Assembly (NCBI GenBank): GCA_902810705.1
Contig: CADDYU010000011.1
Coordinates: forward strand, 1 to 50,876
Direction of reading: 5' to 3'
DNA from: Methylococcaceae bacterium
GTDB taxonomy: Bacteria; Pseudomonadota; Gammaproteobacteria; Methylococcales; Methylococcaceae
DNA length: 50,876 bases
This document shows, one piece after another, positions 8,049 to 16,427 of this stretch (positions are counted from its first letter, which is position 1; the number at the start of each line of letters is the position of its first letter). The notes beneath the pieces were generated by a model. The model was not told the DNA's origin, did no database searches, and was given only the letters and a program-made list of their open reading frames with translations. The position numbers and the translations under genes were made by a program.

Positions 8049-9044
8049 TTACGCGTGCGTGCGGCGACGGCGAGAGAGCAAGCTCAGGGTGCCGACGGCA
8101 AGCAAACCGAGCGAGGTGGGTTCCGGGACGGACGCCACCAGATAATTCGCCGCCGCCTGTTCCTGCGCCGACGTAATCAAGCCGTTCGCGTTCTTCTCAA
8201 AGAGGATATAAAAAGGCAGGGAGTCAGCCGGCAGCGTAACACCCGGTGTCGTGTCGATCGCCGTGATATCCAGGGACGCCAGGTAGATGCCGTCAGCGAT
8301 GTTGGCACCGGCGGTCGTGTCGGAATTGCCGAGGCTATCCACCAAGCTCCACGCGTATTGCTTGTGATTTCCTGGACTCGTGCCGACGGCGCTGGTCAGA
8401 ATGCTGGCGGTGTTGCTGCCGACCAAATCACCCGTGCCCGACGGGTTGCCCGGCGTCCCGGTCGGTGAGGTGTAGGTGTAGGCAAAGGCGTTGGAGATGT
8501 TGGTGGAAGTGATTCGGATACGCTCGCCGTTCGGGGTGGCCTGAAAAGACTGCGTGGTATTGTTCCAGACCTGCGCGACGTCGGAAAACACGGGTTTGAA
8601 TTGCGTCGTCGCGGCGAACCCGCCCAGGCTGTAACCGAGGCCCGGGCCGGTTCGAAGCGTGGACGTTCCATTGCCGTCGTTGGTTTCAAGCTGTCCGTAC
8701 CAACCGGAACTCGTCGGATTGCCCGCGGTGTTGTTGCTGTTGAATAACAGAGGAACCACGTACGGGTTAGTGGGACTGCTGCCGGGGTTCGGCGAGTTGT
8801 CGAATGTCGTGTTCGGATTGAACTGAAGGGGAAACACGCGCGAAGCGTCGCCGATCGGGTAATACTTCTGGCTGGTGTCCACCGGATAGACCCTATCCGT
8901 GTAATCGAGTTGATGCGTCGTGATCGTGCCGTTGTCATTCGATAAGGCGATGACCGGGCCGTGTGCCGATGCGATGACGGGGAAGAGACCGCCGATGAAG
9001 ACGGTGACGGAAAGTGCGTGACGATGAATGGTCTTGGTGTTCAT
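8049..9044 (-). CDS. PEP-CTERM sorted surface protein
   Basis: The 331-residue protein has a signal peptide (about residues 1-27, ending VIASAHG), a low-complexity body rich in Asn, Thr, Ser and Gly, and a C-terminal tail VPEPTSLGLLAVGTLSLLSRRRR. This is the classic PEP motif, hydrophobic helix and Arg cluster recognised by exosortase. It should be exported and processed at the inner membrane. The body (QTFKPVF-like beta strands, EQEQAAANYL-like end) matches no enzyme that I recognise. The mature N-terminus begins with His (AHGPVIALS), a feature shared with the adjacent PEP-CTERM protein. No exosortase gene is in the window, so it would depend on host sorting. Confidence 0.85.
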   Translation of the reverse strand: MNTKTIHRHALSVTVFIGGLFPVIASAHGPVIALSNDNGTITTHQLDYTDRVYPVDTSQKYYPIGDASRVFPLQFNPNTTFDNSPNPGSSPTNPYVVPLLFNSNNTAGNPTSSGWYGQLETNDGNGTSTLRTGPGLGYSLGGFAATTQFKPVFSDVAQVWNNTTQSFQATPNGERIRITSTNISNAFAYTYTSPTGTPGNPSGTGDLVGSNTASILTSAVGTSPGNHKQYAWSLVDSLGNSDTTAGANIADGIYLASLDITAIDTTPGVTLPADSLPFYILFEKNANGLITSAQEQAAANYLVASVPEPTSLGLLAVGTLSLLSRRRRTHA

Positions 9045-9078
9045 TGAAAGATTCCTTTGAGGTAAGAGTTGGAAAAAG

Positions 9079-9963
9079 TCACTTGTTACGGGGCCGGCGT
9101 CGCATCAGCAGGCACGAGCCGGCAAGGAGAAGTCCGACCGAACCGGGTTCAGGAACTGCGGCGAAGGTGTCATTGGCGAGCCGGGCGGCATCCAGAATTT
9201 CCGACTGTGATGCTTCGTTGCCGAGCACCTCGTAAAAGGTCTGCGATGAGAGCAGGCCGGGCGCGTCGAGCCTAAGTCCGAGCGCGTACACGCCCTGATA
9301 GTCGGTGATATCGAGAGCGCTACCGGGGTCATCGACGTTCGGAAACAACGAGACGTCCGGGTGACCATGTCCGCCGACGCTGAACGCCGGGCAGGCGAAG
9401 ACCACCGAGCCGTCCGTGGGGCTGCGTCCCTCTTGGAAATAGTTGATCCCGGTAATCGGGTCCCTGACTGTTGCGCCGACCGTGAAATACGGGAGTATCT
9501 TCCCGGCGAACGCCGTGGACACCGGCAGGAATTGGGCTGGCGAGGTGAGTGTCGCCTTCTCGTAGTAGAGCGGCTGACCGACGATGCTCAGATTGAACGT
9601 GGCGGACGAAGCGAATGATGAAAACGGTTTCAGCTCATAGCCGGGAAAGTCCGTGGCATAGCTGAGTCCATCGTCATCCACGTCGCCGTCGGACGGGATG
9701 AGTGACGGCGAACCGTACGTAGGATAGGGCTTGAGCAGGGCCGTGTAGTTGATGTCGGCGTTGTCGCCCATGTCACGGGCGAAGACGCGGCCTAACGAGA
9801 ATTGTCCGGCGCTGAGCGGAGGCCCGTCGCCAGGTGGACCAATGTAGGTCTGAATCTGGTTGGTCGCACCCACATCGACCCACACGCGCTGCCCAAAGTG
9901 CGCCCGGGAAATCGCAGGTGCAGCCATGAGACATCCCATGGCGATGATGAATGCACGTCGCAT
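9079..9963 (-). CDS. PEP-CTERM sorted surface protein, His-start mature form
   Basis: The 294-residue protein has a signal peptide ending ISRAHFG and a C-terminal VPEPGSVGLLLAGSCLLMRRR tail, the PEP-CTERM sorting signal. The middle contains DGDVDDDG, a possible calcium-binding stretch, and GGHGHPDVSLF, a His cluster that could bind metal. It lies 34 bases upstream of the other PEP-CTERM gene on the same strand and 11 bases after a prepilin-like gene, so the three are probably one transcript. Both PEP-CTERM products keep a His close to the predicted mature N-terminus. A metal-related surface role is plausible given the Sco/YHS neighbour, but this is inference only. Confidence 0.85.
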   Translation of the reverse strand: MRRAFIIAMGCLMAAPAISRAHFGQRVWVDVGATNQIQTYIGPPGDGPPLSAGQFSLGRVFARDMGDNADINYTALLKPYPTYGSPSLIPSDGDVDDDGLSYATDFPGYELKPFSSFASSATFNLSIVGQPLYYEKATLTSPAQFLPVSTAFAGKILPYFTVGATVRDPITGINYFQEGRSPTDGSVVFACPAFSVGGHGHPDVSLFPNVDDPGSALDITDYQGVYALGLRLDAPGLLSSQTFYEVLGNEASQSEILDAARLANDTFAAVPEPGSVGLLLAGSCLLMRRRPRNK

Positions 9964-9974
9964 GTTTAAGTTCC

Positions 9975-10718
9975 TTAATGTGTTGATAAAGGATCGAACT
10001 GGTTGTTGTTCAAATCGGTGTACGCGTCCCTCAACCGCAACGCCTCGGCATGGCCATCGAGGAACGCGTAATTCAGTACCGCGTCCCAGCTATTGCTCTT
10101 TCCGTCGTGCCGGCCGACCGACATCTCCGCCTTGATCTTGTTGAGTCGTGTCGTAAGCGAGACTGCCCAGAACCCATCCACATGAATATGATCCCCGACG
10201 GCGTTGTTCCCGGCTTCGACCAGTTCCGCGAACTGGATGACCCGAGACGAATGGGGCACCTGCGTGATCTTGATGTACGGGTTCATGCCCGTCGGAAAAT
10301 GGGTCGGTGACACATAGTTGTTGATCGCGTAGCTGCACGTGCGAAGGATCGGCGTGCCCGCCAGAACCAAAGGCGAATCGAAATACGGACTCTGATCCGC
10401 CGGGCATCGTCGCACCAAGGGCTGAGCCGAATAAGGTTGCAGTTGCGTCACCCAGGAGCCCTGGGAAGCTGCGCCCGAACTGGCCTCGACGAGGTAATTG
10501 TGGTTTTCCGCCGCATACATCGTCTGCGCCAGCGCGAGACTGCGCATGTTCGACAAGCACTGCGTCCGCAACGCCGCCTGCCGCGCCTTGGACAGTGCGG
10601 GAAGCAACAGGCCGATCAGCACTGCGATCAGGCCGACGACGACCAGTAGTTCGACGAGGGTGAACGCACTCCGTTTACCGGTGCATCTTCCCCGTCCGTG
10701 CGAACGATATGTTCTCAC
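9975..10718 (-). CDS. Prepilin-type N-terminal domain protein (planctomycete pseudopilin)
   Basis: The 247-residue product carries the type IV prepilin signature [19 protein letters not shown] with the conserved Glu at +5 and a following helix ([17 protein letters not shown]). A globular part with several Cys residues follows and ends with [14 protein letters not shown], similar to the DG-containing tails of the large planctomycete pseudopilin family (DUF1559-like). Such proteins are processed by prepilin peptidase and inserted in the inner membrane or assembled in pseudopili. It heads the pair of PEP-CTERM genes and ends 11 bases before the next start. Its family strongly suggests a planctomycete origin for this block. 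Confidence 0.88.
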   Translation of the reverse strand: MRTYRSHGRGRCTGKRSAFTLVELLVVVGLIAVLIGLLLPALSKARQAALRTQCLSNMRSLALAQTMYAAENHNYLVEASSGAASQGSWVTQLQPYSAQPLVRRCPADQSPYFDSPLVLAGTPILRTCSYAINNYVSPTHFPTGMNPYIKITQVPHSSRVIQFAELVEAGNNAVGDHIHVDGFWAVSLTTRLNKIKAEMSVGRHDGKSNSWDAVLNYAFLDGHAEALRLRDAYTDLNNNQFDPLSTH

Positions 10719-10868
10719 GGTGATGCCTTACGGGCGCGCACGCCCGTTGCAGCTAACATGTAACATGGTCAGAGGTTTCCTCAGGGCCAGAGCAAGTCAT
10801 CACGCGGATCGGCGCAGGGCCGGCCAGAGAGACGACGTGTTCGGACGAAGAGGCAACGACGGAAAGGA

Positions 10869-11303
10869 TCAGTAGGACGCCGGCGGGCCGCAGGCGTAAT
10901 AGGTGGGAATCAACGTAGCGGGTTCGAAGATGCTCGGCGGTGGAATGGGCAGAACAGCCAGCAGGCCGCTCTCAGAAACCGAAAACGAGAACACCGGCGG
11001 CGGCGTGAATCGGGCCGCCAGATGGCAGATCGCGCAATTGGCCCTGTCTTTCGAGGTCGGTTCCTTCTTCTGGCCAGGAGATCGCGGCTTCTCGCAGCAA
11101 CAGGAACAGCCGGCACTTGGCTGCTCGTCGGCCGAGGACTTGCCGCTCAGCGTGATCATCCCGCGCGTGTGGCCGGGCACCACGACGTTGAGGAACAACG
11201 CCTGATACAGCAGGATGAAAATGCACAGGGGGCGAAATCGCACGCGGCTCGTGAAATTAGGCACGAACCGCCCGCTGTCAACCGGGGTCGCCAAAACGTA
11301 CAA
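10869..11303 (-). CDS. Cys-rich membrane or exported protein, DUF2946-like
   Basis: The 144-residue protein has a hydrophobic segment near residues 26-45 (LCIFILLYQALFLNVVV). A Cys cluster follows (SAGCSCCCEKP), and the CAICHLAARF motif precedes a second hydrophobic stretch. The CAICH element and length recall DUF2946-type proteins found beside copper and heavy-metal genes, but the match is by eye only. The cysteines could bind a soft metal. It is the first gene of the minus-strand block, about 150 bases upstream of the prepilin gene. The true start may be a later codon, because the first residues look atypical. Confidence 0.55.
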   Translation of the reverse strand: MYVLATPVDSGRFVPNFTSRVRFRPLCIFILLYQALFLNVVVPGHTRGMITLSGKSSADEQPSAGCSCCCEKPRSPGQKKEPTSKDRANCAICHLAARFTPPPVFSFSVSESGLLAVLPIPPPSIFEPATLIPTYYACGPPASY

Positions 11304-11470
11304 AAGATTTCAGCGCCGTCTCGCAGGTCGCCGAACGTCCGTCGCTGCTTTTTTGAAGCAGCTCCTTCACGACGCAGCGCTCAGCCGATCGACTATCACG
11401 GCGATTGCACGCTGCTTGCCAACTGCTAGGTGTAGCAGTCTGACGGTTCGATAAAGTTCACCTCAACAAC

Positions 11471-11510
11471 GCGCAGACCCCGCTGCTTGGCGGGGTCTGC
11501 GCTTTCCCTT
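11471..11510. terminator. Perfect 13-base hairpin, probable terminator
   Basis: Arms 11471-11483 and 11490-11502 (GCGCAGACCCCGC and its exact complement) have a 6-base loop and are followed by TTTCCCTT. On the plus strand this is a usable terminator, and on the minus strand it lies after the HTH gene. It directly abuts the att-like repeat at 11504. Confidence 0.6.
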
Positions 11511-11520
11511 ACTCAGACAG
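11504..11520 (+). other. Second copy of tRNA-adjacent att-like repeat
   Basis: TTCCCTTACTCAG at 11504-11516 matches 3251-3263 exactly, with CAG again after one mismatch. It separates the minus-strand metal/surface block from the ICE control region and may be an old right attachment site of the segment that starts at the tRNA. Confidence 0.4.
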
Positions 11521-11529
11521 AAACGGTTC

Positions 11530-11775
11530 TTAAGGTTCGCGGCACCTCCTTTCGTAATCCTCGACGTCTTTGAGCAAGTAGCGCACGATGCCGTGCTTCC
11601 CGTGCCCGAGGCAGAACGCCTTGACGCCGGCGGCTTCCAAGTTCCGGCGCACGGTGGTTCGGTCACACGCCCAACGATCCGACAAGGTCTTGAGCGAGAT
11701 GTATTTACCGTGCGCGGTTTCCCCTTTCATCGGGACCAAGCCCGGAGGTTCGGGCCACGACAATTGTCTGCTCAT
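11530..11775 (-). CDS. Excisionase-like small HTH protein
   Basis: The 81-residue protein has one DNA-binding domain of the excisionase/MerR-like (HTH_17) type: YISLKTLSDRWACDRTTVRRNL followed by a short wing (GIVRYLLKDVEDYERR). Such proteins act as recombination directionality factors or small regulators of mobile elements. Its promoter carries one of the tandem 9-base motifs shared with the transfer operons, so it may be both regulator and target. It lies at the junction between the 3.2-11.5 kb segment and the T4SS genes. Whether it directs excision by the integrase at 3418 cannot be told from the sequence. Confidence 0.7.
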   Translation of the reverse strand: MSRQLSWPEPPGLVPMKGETAHGKYISLKTLSDRWACDRTTVRRNLEAAGVKAFCLGHGKHGIVRYLLKDVEDYERRCREP

Positions 11776-11843
11776 GGGTTCAACTTCCTTCGGCTAGAGG
11801 GTCGGTGCCGGTCGCCGCACAGCCGGCTTGCTTGCGTCTCTTG

Positions 11844-11872
11844 ACCATAATTATCAAAGTTAATAATGTCAA
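11844..11872 (-). promoter_or_regulatory. Promoter and operator of the HTH gene
   Basis: Read on the minus strand, TTGACA (11872-11867) and TATGGT (11849-11844) are spaced by exactly 17 bases. The spacer is filled by a copy of the tandem 9-base motif: GTTAATAAT on the plus strand at 11859-11867, preceded by a weaker copy. Repression by occupancy between the two boxes is likely. Confidence 0.55.
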
Positions 11873-11955
11873 CAACGAATTTGCCAGCAAATTCTTTTTT
11901 CGCCACCCCCTACGGCGCTCGCACATTTCCGATCCCTTTAGCCGATCAAGTAGTC

Positions 11956-11982
11956 TTTTATAACTTTACCAACGTTATCGAC
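11956..11982. promoter_or_regulatory. Degenerate inverted copies of the 9-base operator
   Basis: On the minus strand, GTTGGTAAA and GTTATAAAA are adjacent (complement of 11956-11973). On the plus strand GTTATCGAC follows at 11974. TATAAC at 11959-11964 may be a -10 for the gene at 12037. The match to the consensus is only 6-7 of 9 per unit. Confidence 0.35.
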
Positions 11983-12036
11983 TTGATAAGGGCCAATAGA
12001 TTCCTAGAGTTGCAGGGACAGGAAGGAAACACGCAC

Positions 12037-12264
12037 ATGGCACGTCCACGAAAATCCCCCGAGCTTGAGGCGGAGCAACGGACCTACCGCTTTAACAAGC
12101 AGCTCTTCCGGCAGTTTGAGGACGACTGCGCCCGTCATCTGTCCAACCCTAAGCTCGTCCTTGAGGCGCTGATCCTGCACTGGCTCGAAGCCAAGCAAGG
12201 CGTCCGTACCGCCATCTCCGAGCGCCATCGTGACCGATTCGGCGTGACCAGCGGCGAGGATTGA
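12037..12264 (+). CDS. Small putative ribbon-helix-helix regulator
   Basis: The 75-residue protein begins MARPRKSPELEAEQRTYRF and continues NKQLFRQFEDDCARHLSNP, a strand-helix-helix pattern with a basic N-terminus, as in plasmid CopG/Arc-type regulators. No certain family match is visible. ATG 12037 was chosen because AGGAAGG lies about 10 bases before it and the protein starts with a typical basic arm; the frame upstream reads as AT-rich non-coding DNA. It lies between the HTH gene and the T4SS operon, each with the shared 9-base operator, and is a candidate for the repressor that binds it. Confidence 0.6.
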   Translation: MARPRKSPELEAEQRTYRFNKQLFRQFEDDCARHLSNPKLVLEALILHWLEAKQGVRTAISERHRDRFGVTSGED

Positions 12265-12417
12265 TTCATCGCCCGCTGGTCGATCGGCAAGCCCACAATC
12301 AGCAAAGCTCGGTAGCCGCAAGCGCAGTTCTACGACGGCGGATCGCCGCTCTCGCGCGCTAGGGCAGCGCCGTCCCCGCCTCATTCTCCGTCCTGAAAAA
12401 TTCCTTCCAGATTTTTC

Positions 12418-12465
12418 TTGACGCTCGCGCTCGCGTCCATTATAGAGGTTAATAAAGTTAATAAC
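12418..12465 (+). promoter_or_regulatory. T4SS operon promoter with tandem operator
   Basis: TTGACG (12418-12423) and TATAGA (12441-12446) are 17 bases apart. Immediately downstream, at 12448-12465, are two head-to-tail 9-mers GTTAATAAA and GTTAATAAC. A protein bound here would block initiation at the trb operon. The trbC start is 54 bases further on. Confidence 0.65.
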
Positions 12466-12518
12466 TGTCTATTCCTCGTGATGGTCCGACAGGCGTCATT
12501 CGCAAAGGAGTACGGCTT

Positions 12519-12851
12519 ATGTCTCGCATTCGATCTGTGTCGCTTCCGGCAGTGGCGGGCTGGCTTCTGGTAAGTGGTTGGGGCGGCGTGGCCCGCGCGG
12601 CTGGCGTCGGCGGCGGCGGCGCGCCCCTGCCCTGGGAGGGCCCGCTGAATCAAATCCTGACCAGCTTCACCGGGCCGGTGGCCAAGGCCCTGTGCATCCT
12701 GGCGATCGTGGTCCTGGGGTTCGGCTTCGCGTTCAGCGAAGGCGGCGGACTGCGGCGCATCCTAGGCCTATTGCTGGGCGTCTCCATCGCGGTGACAGCG
12801 ACCAGCTTCGGCGTGGCGTTCTTCGGCTTCGACGGCGGCGCGGGATGGTAA
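12519..12851 (+). CDS. trbC: TrbC/VirB2-family conjugative pilin
   Basis: The 110-residue prepilin has a signal peptide (about residues 1-28, ending GVARAAG), a Gly-rich linker and two hydrophobic helices (VAKALCILAIVVLGFGFAF and LGLLLGVSIAVTATSFG) joined by a short basic loop, the usual VirB2/TrbC form. It would be cleaved, inserted in the inner membrane and polymerised as the conjugative pilus. AAAGGAG precedes the ATG. It is the first gene of the long plus-strand transfer operon and is followed 4 bases later by trbD. Confidence 0.88.
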   Translation: MSRIRSVSLPAVAGWLLVSGWGGVARAAGVGGGGAPLPWEGPLNQILTSFTGPVAKALCILAIVVLGFGFAFSEGGGLRRILGLLLGVSIAVTATSFGVAFFGFDGGAGW

Positions 12852-12855
12852 GGCC

Positions 12856-13125
12856 ATGACACGACCGGAAGACATCGACGGCTACGAAGTGCCGCTGCAC
12901 GTCGCGCTCACGCAACCGGTTTTGATGGGCGGCGCGCCGCGGACGTTTGCCATCCTCAACGGCACGCTCGCCTTGGTCGTTGGCATGGGGCTGCACCTCT
13001 GGTGGCTTGGGTTTCCCGCGGGAGCGGCATTGCACGCGGCGGCGGTGTTGATGACCAAGCGCGATCCGCACTGGTTCGACATTTTCCGCCGCCATCTTCG
13101 CCAGCCGACTTACTTGGAATCTTGA
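12856..13125 (+). CDS. trbD: TrbD/VirB3-family T4SS protein
   Basis: The 89-residue protein starts with the family-typical EVPLHVALTQPVLMGGAPR, then two closely spaced hydrophobic segments (residues about 31-58) and KRDPHWFDIFRRHL at the end. This matches VirB3/TrbD, an inner-membrane protein that works with the VirB4/TrbE ATPase in pilus assembly. The order trbC-trbD-trbE is the standard one for Trb systems. Confidence 0.9.
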   Translation: MTRPEDIDGYEVPLHVALTQPVLMGGAPRTFAILNGTLALVVGMGLHLWWLGFPAGAALHAAAVLMTKRDPHWFDIFRRHLRQPTYLES

Positions 13126-13140
13126 GAAGGGATTTGGGCC

Positions 13141-15660
13141 ATGTGGAACCTCGGCGAATATCGCAGACGATCTGAGCGCCTGGCCGACCATCTGCCTTGG
13201 GCGGCACTGATTGGTCCGGGCGTGGTCGTCAACAAGGACGGCGGCTTGCAGAAGACCGTCCGCTTCCGTGGCCCCGACCTGGATAGTTCCACCTCCTACG
13301 AGCTGATCGCGGCGCGAGCGCGGATGAACAACGTGCTTCGCCGGCTCGGATCAAATTGGTGTGTGCACGTGGAGGCGTCGAGACATTCGGCGCACGTCTA
13401 TCCAGTCGGGGAATTTCCCAATCCCGTCGCCCGGCTGATCGACGAGGAGCGTCGCGATGCGTTCACGGCCGAAGCCCTGCACTTTGAAAGCCAGTGCTTC
13501 ATCACCTTCACTTATCTTCCGCCGGCCGAAGGGATGGCTCGCCTGGGCGACCTGTTCATCGAACGCCCCGGCAACGGTACTGGCAAGCGGGTTTCCTATC
13601 AGGCCCACTACGATCGTTTTCTGGGGCAAGTGGATCAAATCACGAACCTGATGGCGTCGTTCATGCCGGAGGTCCAAGAATTAGACGACGCCGAAACGCT
13701 GACCTACCTGCACTCGTGTATTTCCGACCGGCGGCTGAATGTCGCCGTGCCGGATGTGCCATTCTACCTCGACGAAATGATCACCGACCGTCCACTGATC
13801 GGCGGGCTGTCGCCGCGGCTCGGTCGTTTGTTCCTCAAGACGGTTTCGGTCCGCGCCTATGTGAACCGCACACTCCCCTGCCTGCTGGACCGGCTCAATG
13901 AGCTGCCGATCGAATATCGCTGGGTGGGCCGGTTCATGCCGATGGACAAGGCCAATGCCACGGCACACATGAACAAACTGCGCCGGCAGTGGTTCGCCAA
14001 GCGCAAGGGGATGATGACGCTGCTCAAGGAGGCGATCACCAAGCAGGAAAGCAAGCTGGAAGATTCGGATAGTCTGAACAAGGCACAGGATGTGGATGAC
14101 GCCTTGCAGGAGCTTGGCGGCGACCACTGCTCGTTCGGCGACTTCACGCTCACGGTGACGGTGTGGGATGAGGATGAATCAACGGCCACCGAGAAGGCAC
14201 GGGCCGTCCAGCAAGTCGTGGATGGCGTCGGCCTGGTTTCCGAGATCGAGGACTTTAACGCGGTGCAGGCGTGGCTGGGCAGTTTGCCGGGCCATGCTTA
14301 CGCGAACGTCCGTCGGCCGCTAATCTCCTCGCTGAACGTCTGCGATCTTGTGCCGCTCAGCGCCGTCTGGTCCGGCCCGGCGCGGTGCGCGCACCTCGAC
14401 GGTCCGCCGCTGCTGGTGACCTGCACGAAGGGCTCAACGCCGTTCCGCTTGTCCCTGCACCAAGGCGATGTCGGCCACACAATCGTCGCTGGCCCAACCG
14501 GTGCGGGGAAATCGACGCTCCTGAATCTCCTGGCCTGCCAATGGCTGCGGTATCCCCGCGCCCGCGTCTACATCTTCGACAAAGGCGCAAGCTGCCGCGC
14601 GATGACGCTGGCGATGGGCGGTGACTTCAACGATCTCGGCGGAGAGGGTGAAGAGATTTGCTTTCAGCCCCTCGCGGCCATCGACGACGAATCGGAGTTG
14701 GGATGGGCGCAGGATTGGGTGCTGGATCTGCTGCACCGAGAAAGGGCCGAAGTCACGCCGGCGACCAAACAGGAACTTTGGGCGGCACTCAGCAATCTGG
14801 CGTCGATGCCGCGGCCACAGCGAACCCTCAGCACGCTCCTGGGTCTCGTGCAGGACGCCGCGGTACGACAGGCGATGCGCAGCTACACGCTCGATGGTCC
14901 GCATGGCCGTCTGCTCGACGCGAATCAGGACACGTTAGCGGACGCGCACAGCGAAGACTGTGCTCGCTGGCAGGCGTTTGAGATGGAGCACCTGATGCAG
15001 AGCCGCTCGGCGCTGCTGCCGGTGCTCACGTACCTGTTCCGTCGGCTGGAGAAGCAATTCGATGGCTCACCGACGCTGATGATTTTGGATGAGGCGTGGC
15101 TGTACCTGACGGAATCGTTGTTCGCCGCCAAGATCCGTGAATGGCTCAAGGTGCTGCGAAAGAAGAACGTGGCGGTGATCTTCGCCACTCAAAGTCTCTC
15201 CGATATCGCCGACAGCGCCATTGCGCCGGCGATCATCGAGAACTGCCCGACGCGCATTTTCCTGCCCAACGGCAACGCGCTCGAGGAGCGCACGCGGAAA
15301 GTTTACGAGTCGTTCGGCCTGAACGAGCGGCAGTTGCAAATTCTCCAGCAGTCGATTCCCAAGAAGGATTACTACTACCAGAGTCGCGAAGGCAATCGGC
15401 TCTTTGAGCTTGGCCTTGGCGGACTGGCGCTGGCGTTCTGTGCCGCCGGTGCGCCGCCGGACCAAGCCCGGATTGAAAACGTCTTGCGCGAGCATGACCG
15501 GAGGAACTTCACATCCGCCTACCTTCAGGCACGTGGCCTGAGCCAGTGGGCGGACCAGCTAACGACACTCAATCACGAAAGGAGCGACGATGCACAACAT
15601 GAACCCGAATACCACGATGTTGAATCCAGCGAATTCCAAGCCGCACCGGTCACGGCGTAA
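13141..15660 (+). CDS. trbE: TrbE/VirB4 T4SS ATPase
   Basis: This 839-residue ATPase powers pilus biogenesis and substrate transfer at the inner membrane. The N-terminal CagE/VirB4 domain spans roughly residues 1-400 and starts at WNLGEYRRR. Walker A, AGPTGAGKSTLLNLL, lies at about 450-464. Walker B, LMILDEAWLYL, lies near 646, followed by LRKKNVAVIFATQSLSDI, the conserved motif of the family. Length and order agree with TrbE. Its last 71 bases overlap the next gene, an unusually long overlap that nevertheless leaves a clear ribosome site (AAAGGAG) for that gene. Confidence 0.96.
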   Translation: MWNLGEYRRRSERLADHLPWAALIGPGVVVNKDGGLQKTVRFRGPDLDSSTSYELIAARARMNNVLRRLGSNWCVHVEASRHSAHVYPVGEFPNPVARLIDEERRDAFTAEALHFESQCFITFTYLPPAEGMARLGDLFIERPGNGTGKRVSYQAHYDRFLGQVDQITNLMASFMPEVQELDDAETLTYLHSCISDRRLNVAVPDVPFYLDEMITDRPLIGGLSPRLGRLFLKTVSVRAYVNRTLPCLLDRLNELPIEYRWVGRFMPMDKANATAHMNKLRRQWFAKRKGMMTLLKEAITKQESKLEDSDSLNKAQDVDDALQELGGDHCSFGDFTLTVTVWDEDESTATEKARAVQQVVDGVGLVSEIEDFNAVQAWLGSLPGHAYANVRRPLISSLNVCDLVPLSAVWSGPARCAHLDGPPLLVTCTKGSTPFRLSLHQGDVGHTIVAGPTGAGKSTLLNLLACQWLRYPRARVYIFDKGASCRAMTLAMGGDFNDLGGEGEEICFQPLAAIDDESELGWAQDWVLDLLHRERAEVTPATKQELWAALSNLASMPRPQRTLSTLLGLVQDAAVRQAMRSYTLDGPHGRLLDANQDTLADAHSEDCARWQAFEMEHLMQSRSALLPVLTYLFRRLEKQFDGSPTLMILDEAWLYLTESLFAAKIREWLKVLRKKNVAVIFATQSLSDIADSAIAPAIIENCPTRIFLPNGNALEERTRKVYESFGLNERQLQILQQSIPKKDYYYQSREGNRLFELGLGGLALAFCAAGAPPDQARIENVLREHDRRNFTSAYLQARGLSQWADQLTTLNHERSDDAQHEPEYHDVESSEFQAAPVTA

Positions 15661-16378
15661 GGCGCTGACGGCCCTGACTGTTGCCGTTGGCGCGGCGTTG
15701 ATCCTCGGTCCCGTTCGGCGCGCGGCGGCCTGCTGGTACGACCCGATCATTTTCGATCCGCAGGCCCTTGTGCAGAACGTCCAGAAGGTGGCGCAATTCG
15801 TCCAGCAAGTGGAGGCGGCCGCACAGCAGGTGCAGAACCAGCTCCGCGACTTGGCCCATTTGGACAGCGGCGTGGCGCCCAATATTCCCGCGGCGATGGC
15901 AGGCATCAAAGGACAGTTCGACGCGAGCCTGTACAGCACGGCGACGCCGGCGAGTCAACTGGATATGCGGTATCCGGCGGAGATGAGCAATGTCATTTGG
16001 GCGCAGTACCTGTCGGATCGATCGACTTGGACCAACAACGAACGCCAAGCGCTGGTCGAAAACCGGCAGTTGCAAAACCAAGTCTACCGCGACATGGACA
16101 CGACGCGCCAGCAGGTGCAGCGGATCGTCGAGGCGTCCAACTCCGCCTCGGGGGAAACGTCGGCGCTCCAAGCCCACAACGACTTGCTCGCGGTGGCGTC
16201 AGGTGAACTAGCGAAGTTGCAGGCGCTCAAGGCGGCGCGAGCCCGGCTCAAAACGGAAAAGCTGGCCCGCCAGCAATCGGAGCTGTCGTACGCGGCGGCG
16301 GAACAAGGTCACGTCCGCAGCGGGTGGGACAACCCCGCGCCGCCCAGCGGATCGGTCAACGATCCGTTTCAGAATTGA
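15590..16378 (+). CDS. trbJ: TrbJ-like (VirB5-type) protein, first copy
   Basis: The 262-residue product has a long basic signal region (residues 1-47, ending RRAAACW). Long amphipathic helices follow: VQKVAQFVQQVEAAAQQVQN, then a middle segment with NERQALVENRQLQNQVY, and a Glu/Ala/Lys-rich C-terminal helix. This is the architecture of TrbJ/VirB5, a periplasmic minor pilus component. The protein has a short GSWDNP-like end also found in the next gene. The start overlaps trbE by 71 bases, but AAAGGAG 5 bases upstream supports it. Confidence 0.8.
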   Translation: MHNMNPNTTMLNPANSKPHRSRRKALTALTVAVGAALILGPVRRAAACWYDPIIFDPQALVQNVQKVAQFVQQVEAAAQQVQNQLRDLAHLDSGVAPNIPAAMAGIKGQFDASLYSTATPASQLDMRYPAEMSNVIWAQYLSDRSTWTNNERQALVENRQLQNQVYRDMDTTRQQVQRIVEASNSASGETSALQAHNDLLAVASGELAKLQALKAARARLKTEKLARQQSELSYAAAEQGHVRSGWDNPAPPSGSVNDPFQN

Positions 16379-16427
16379 ACCACGCACACAATCCGAAAGT
16401 GAAGGAGTTTCACGTAGGAGATTCATC

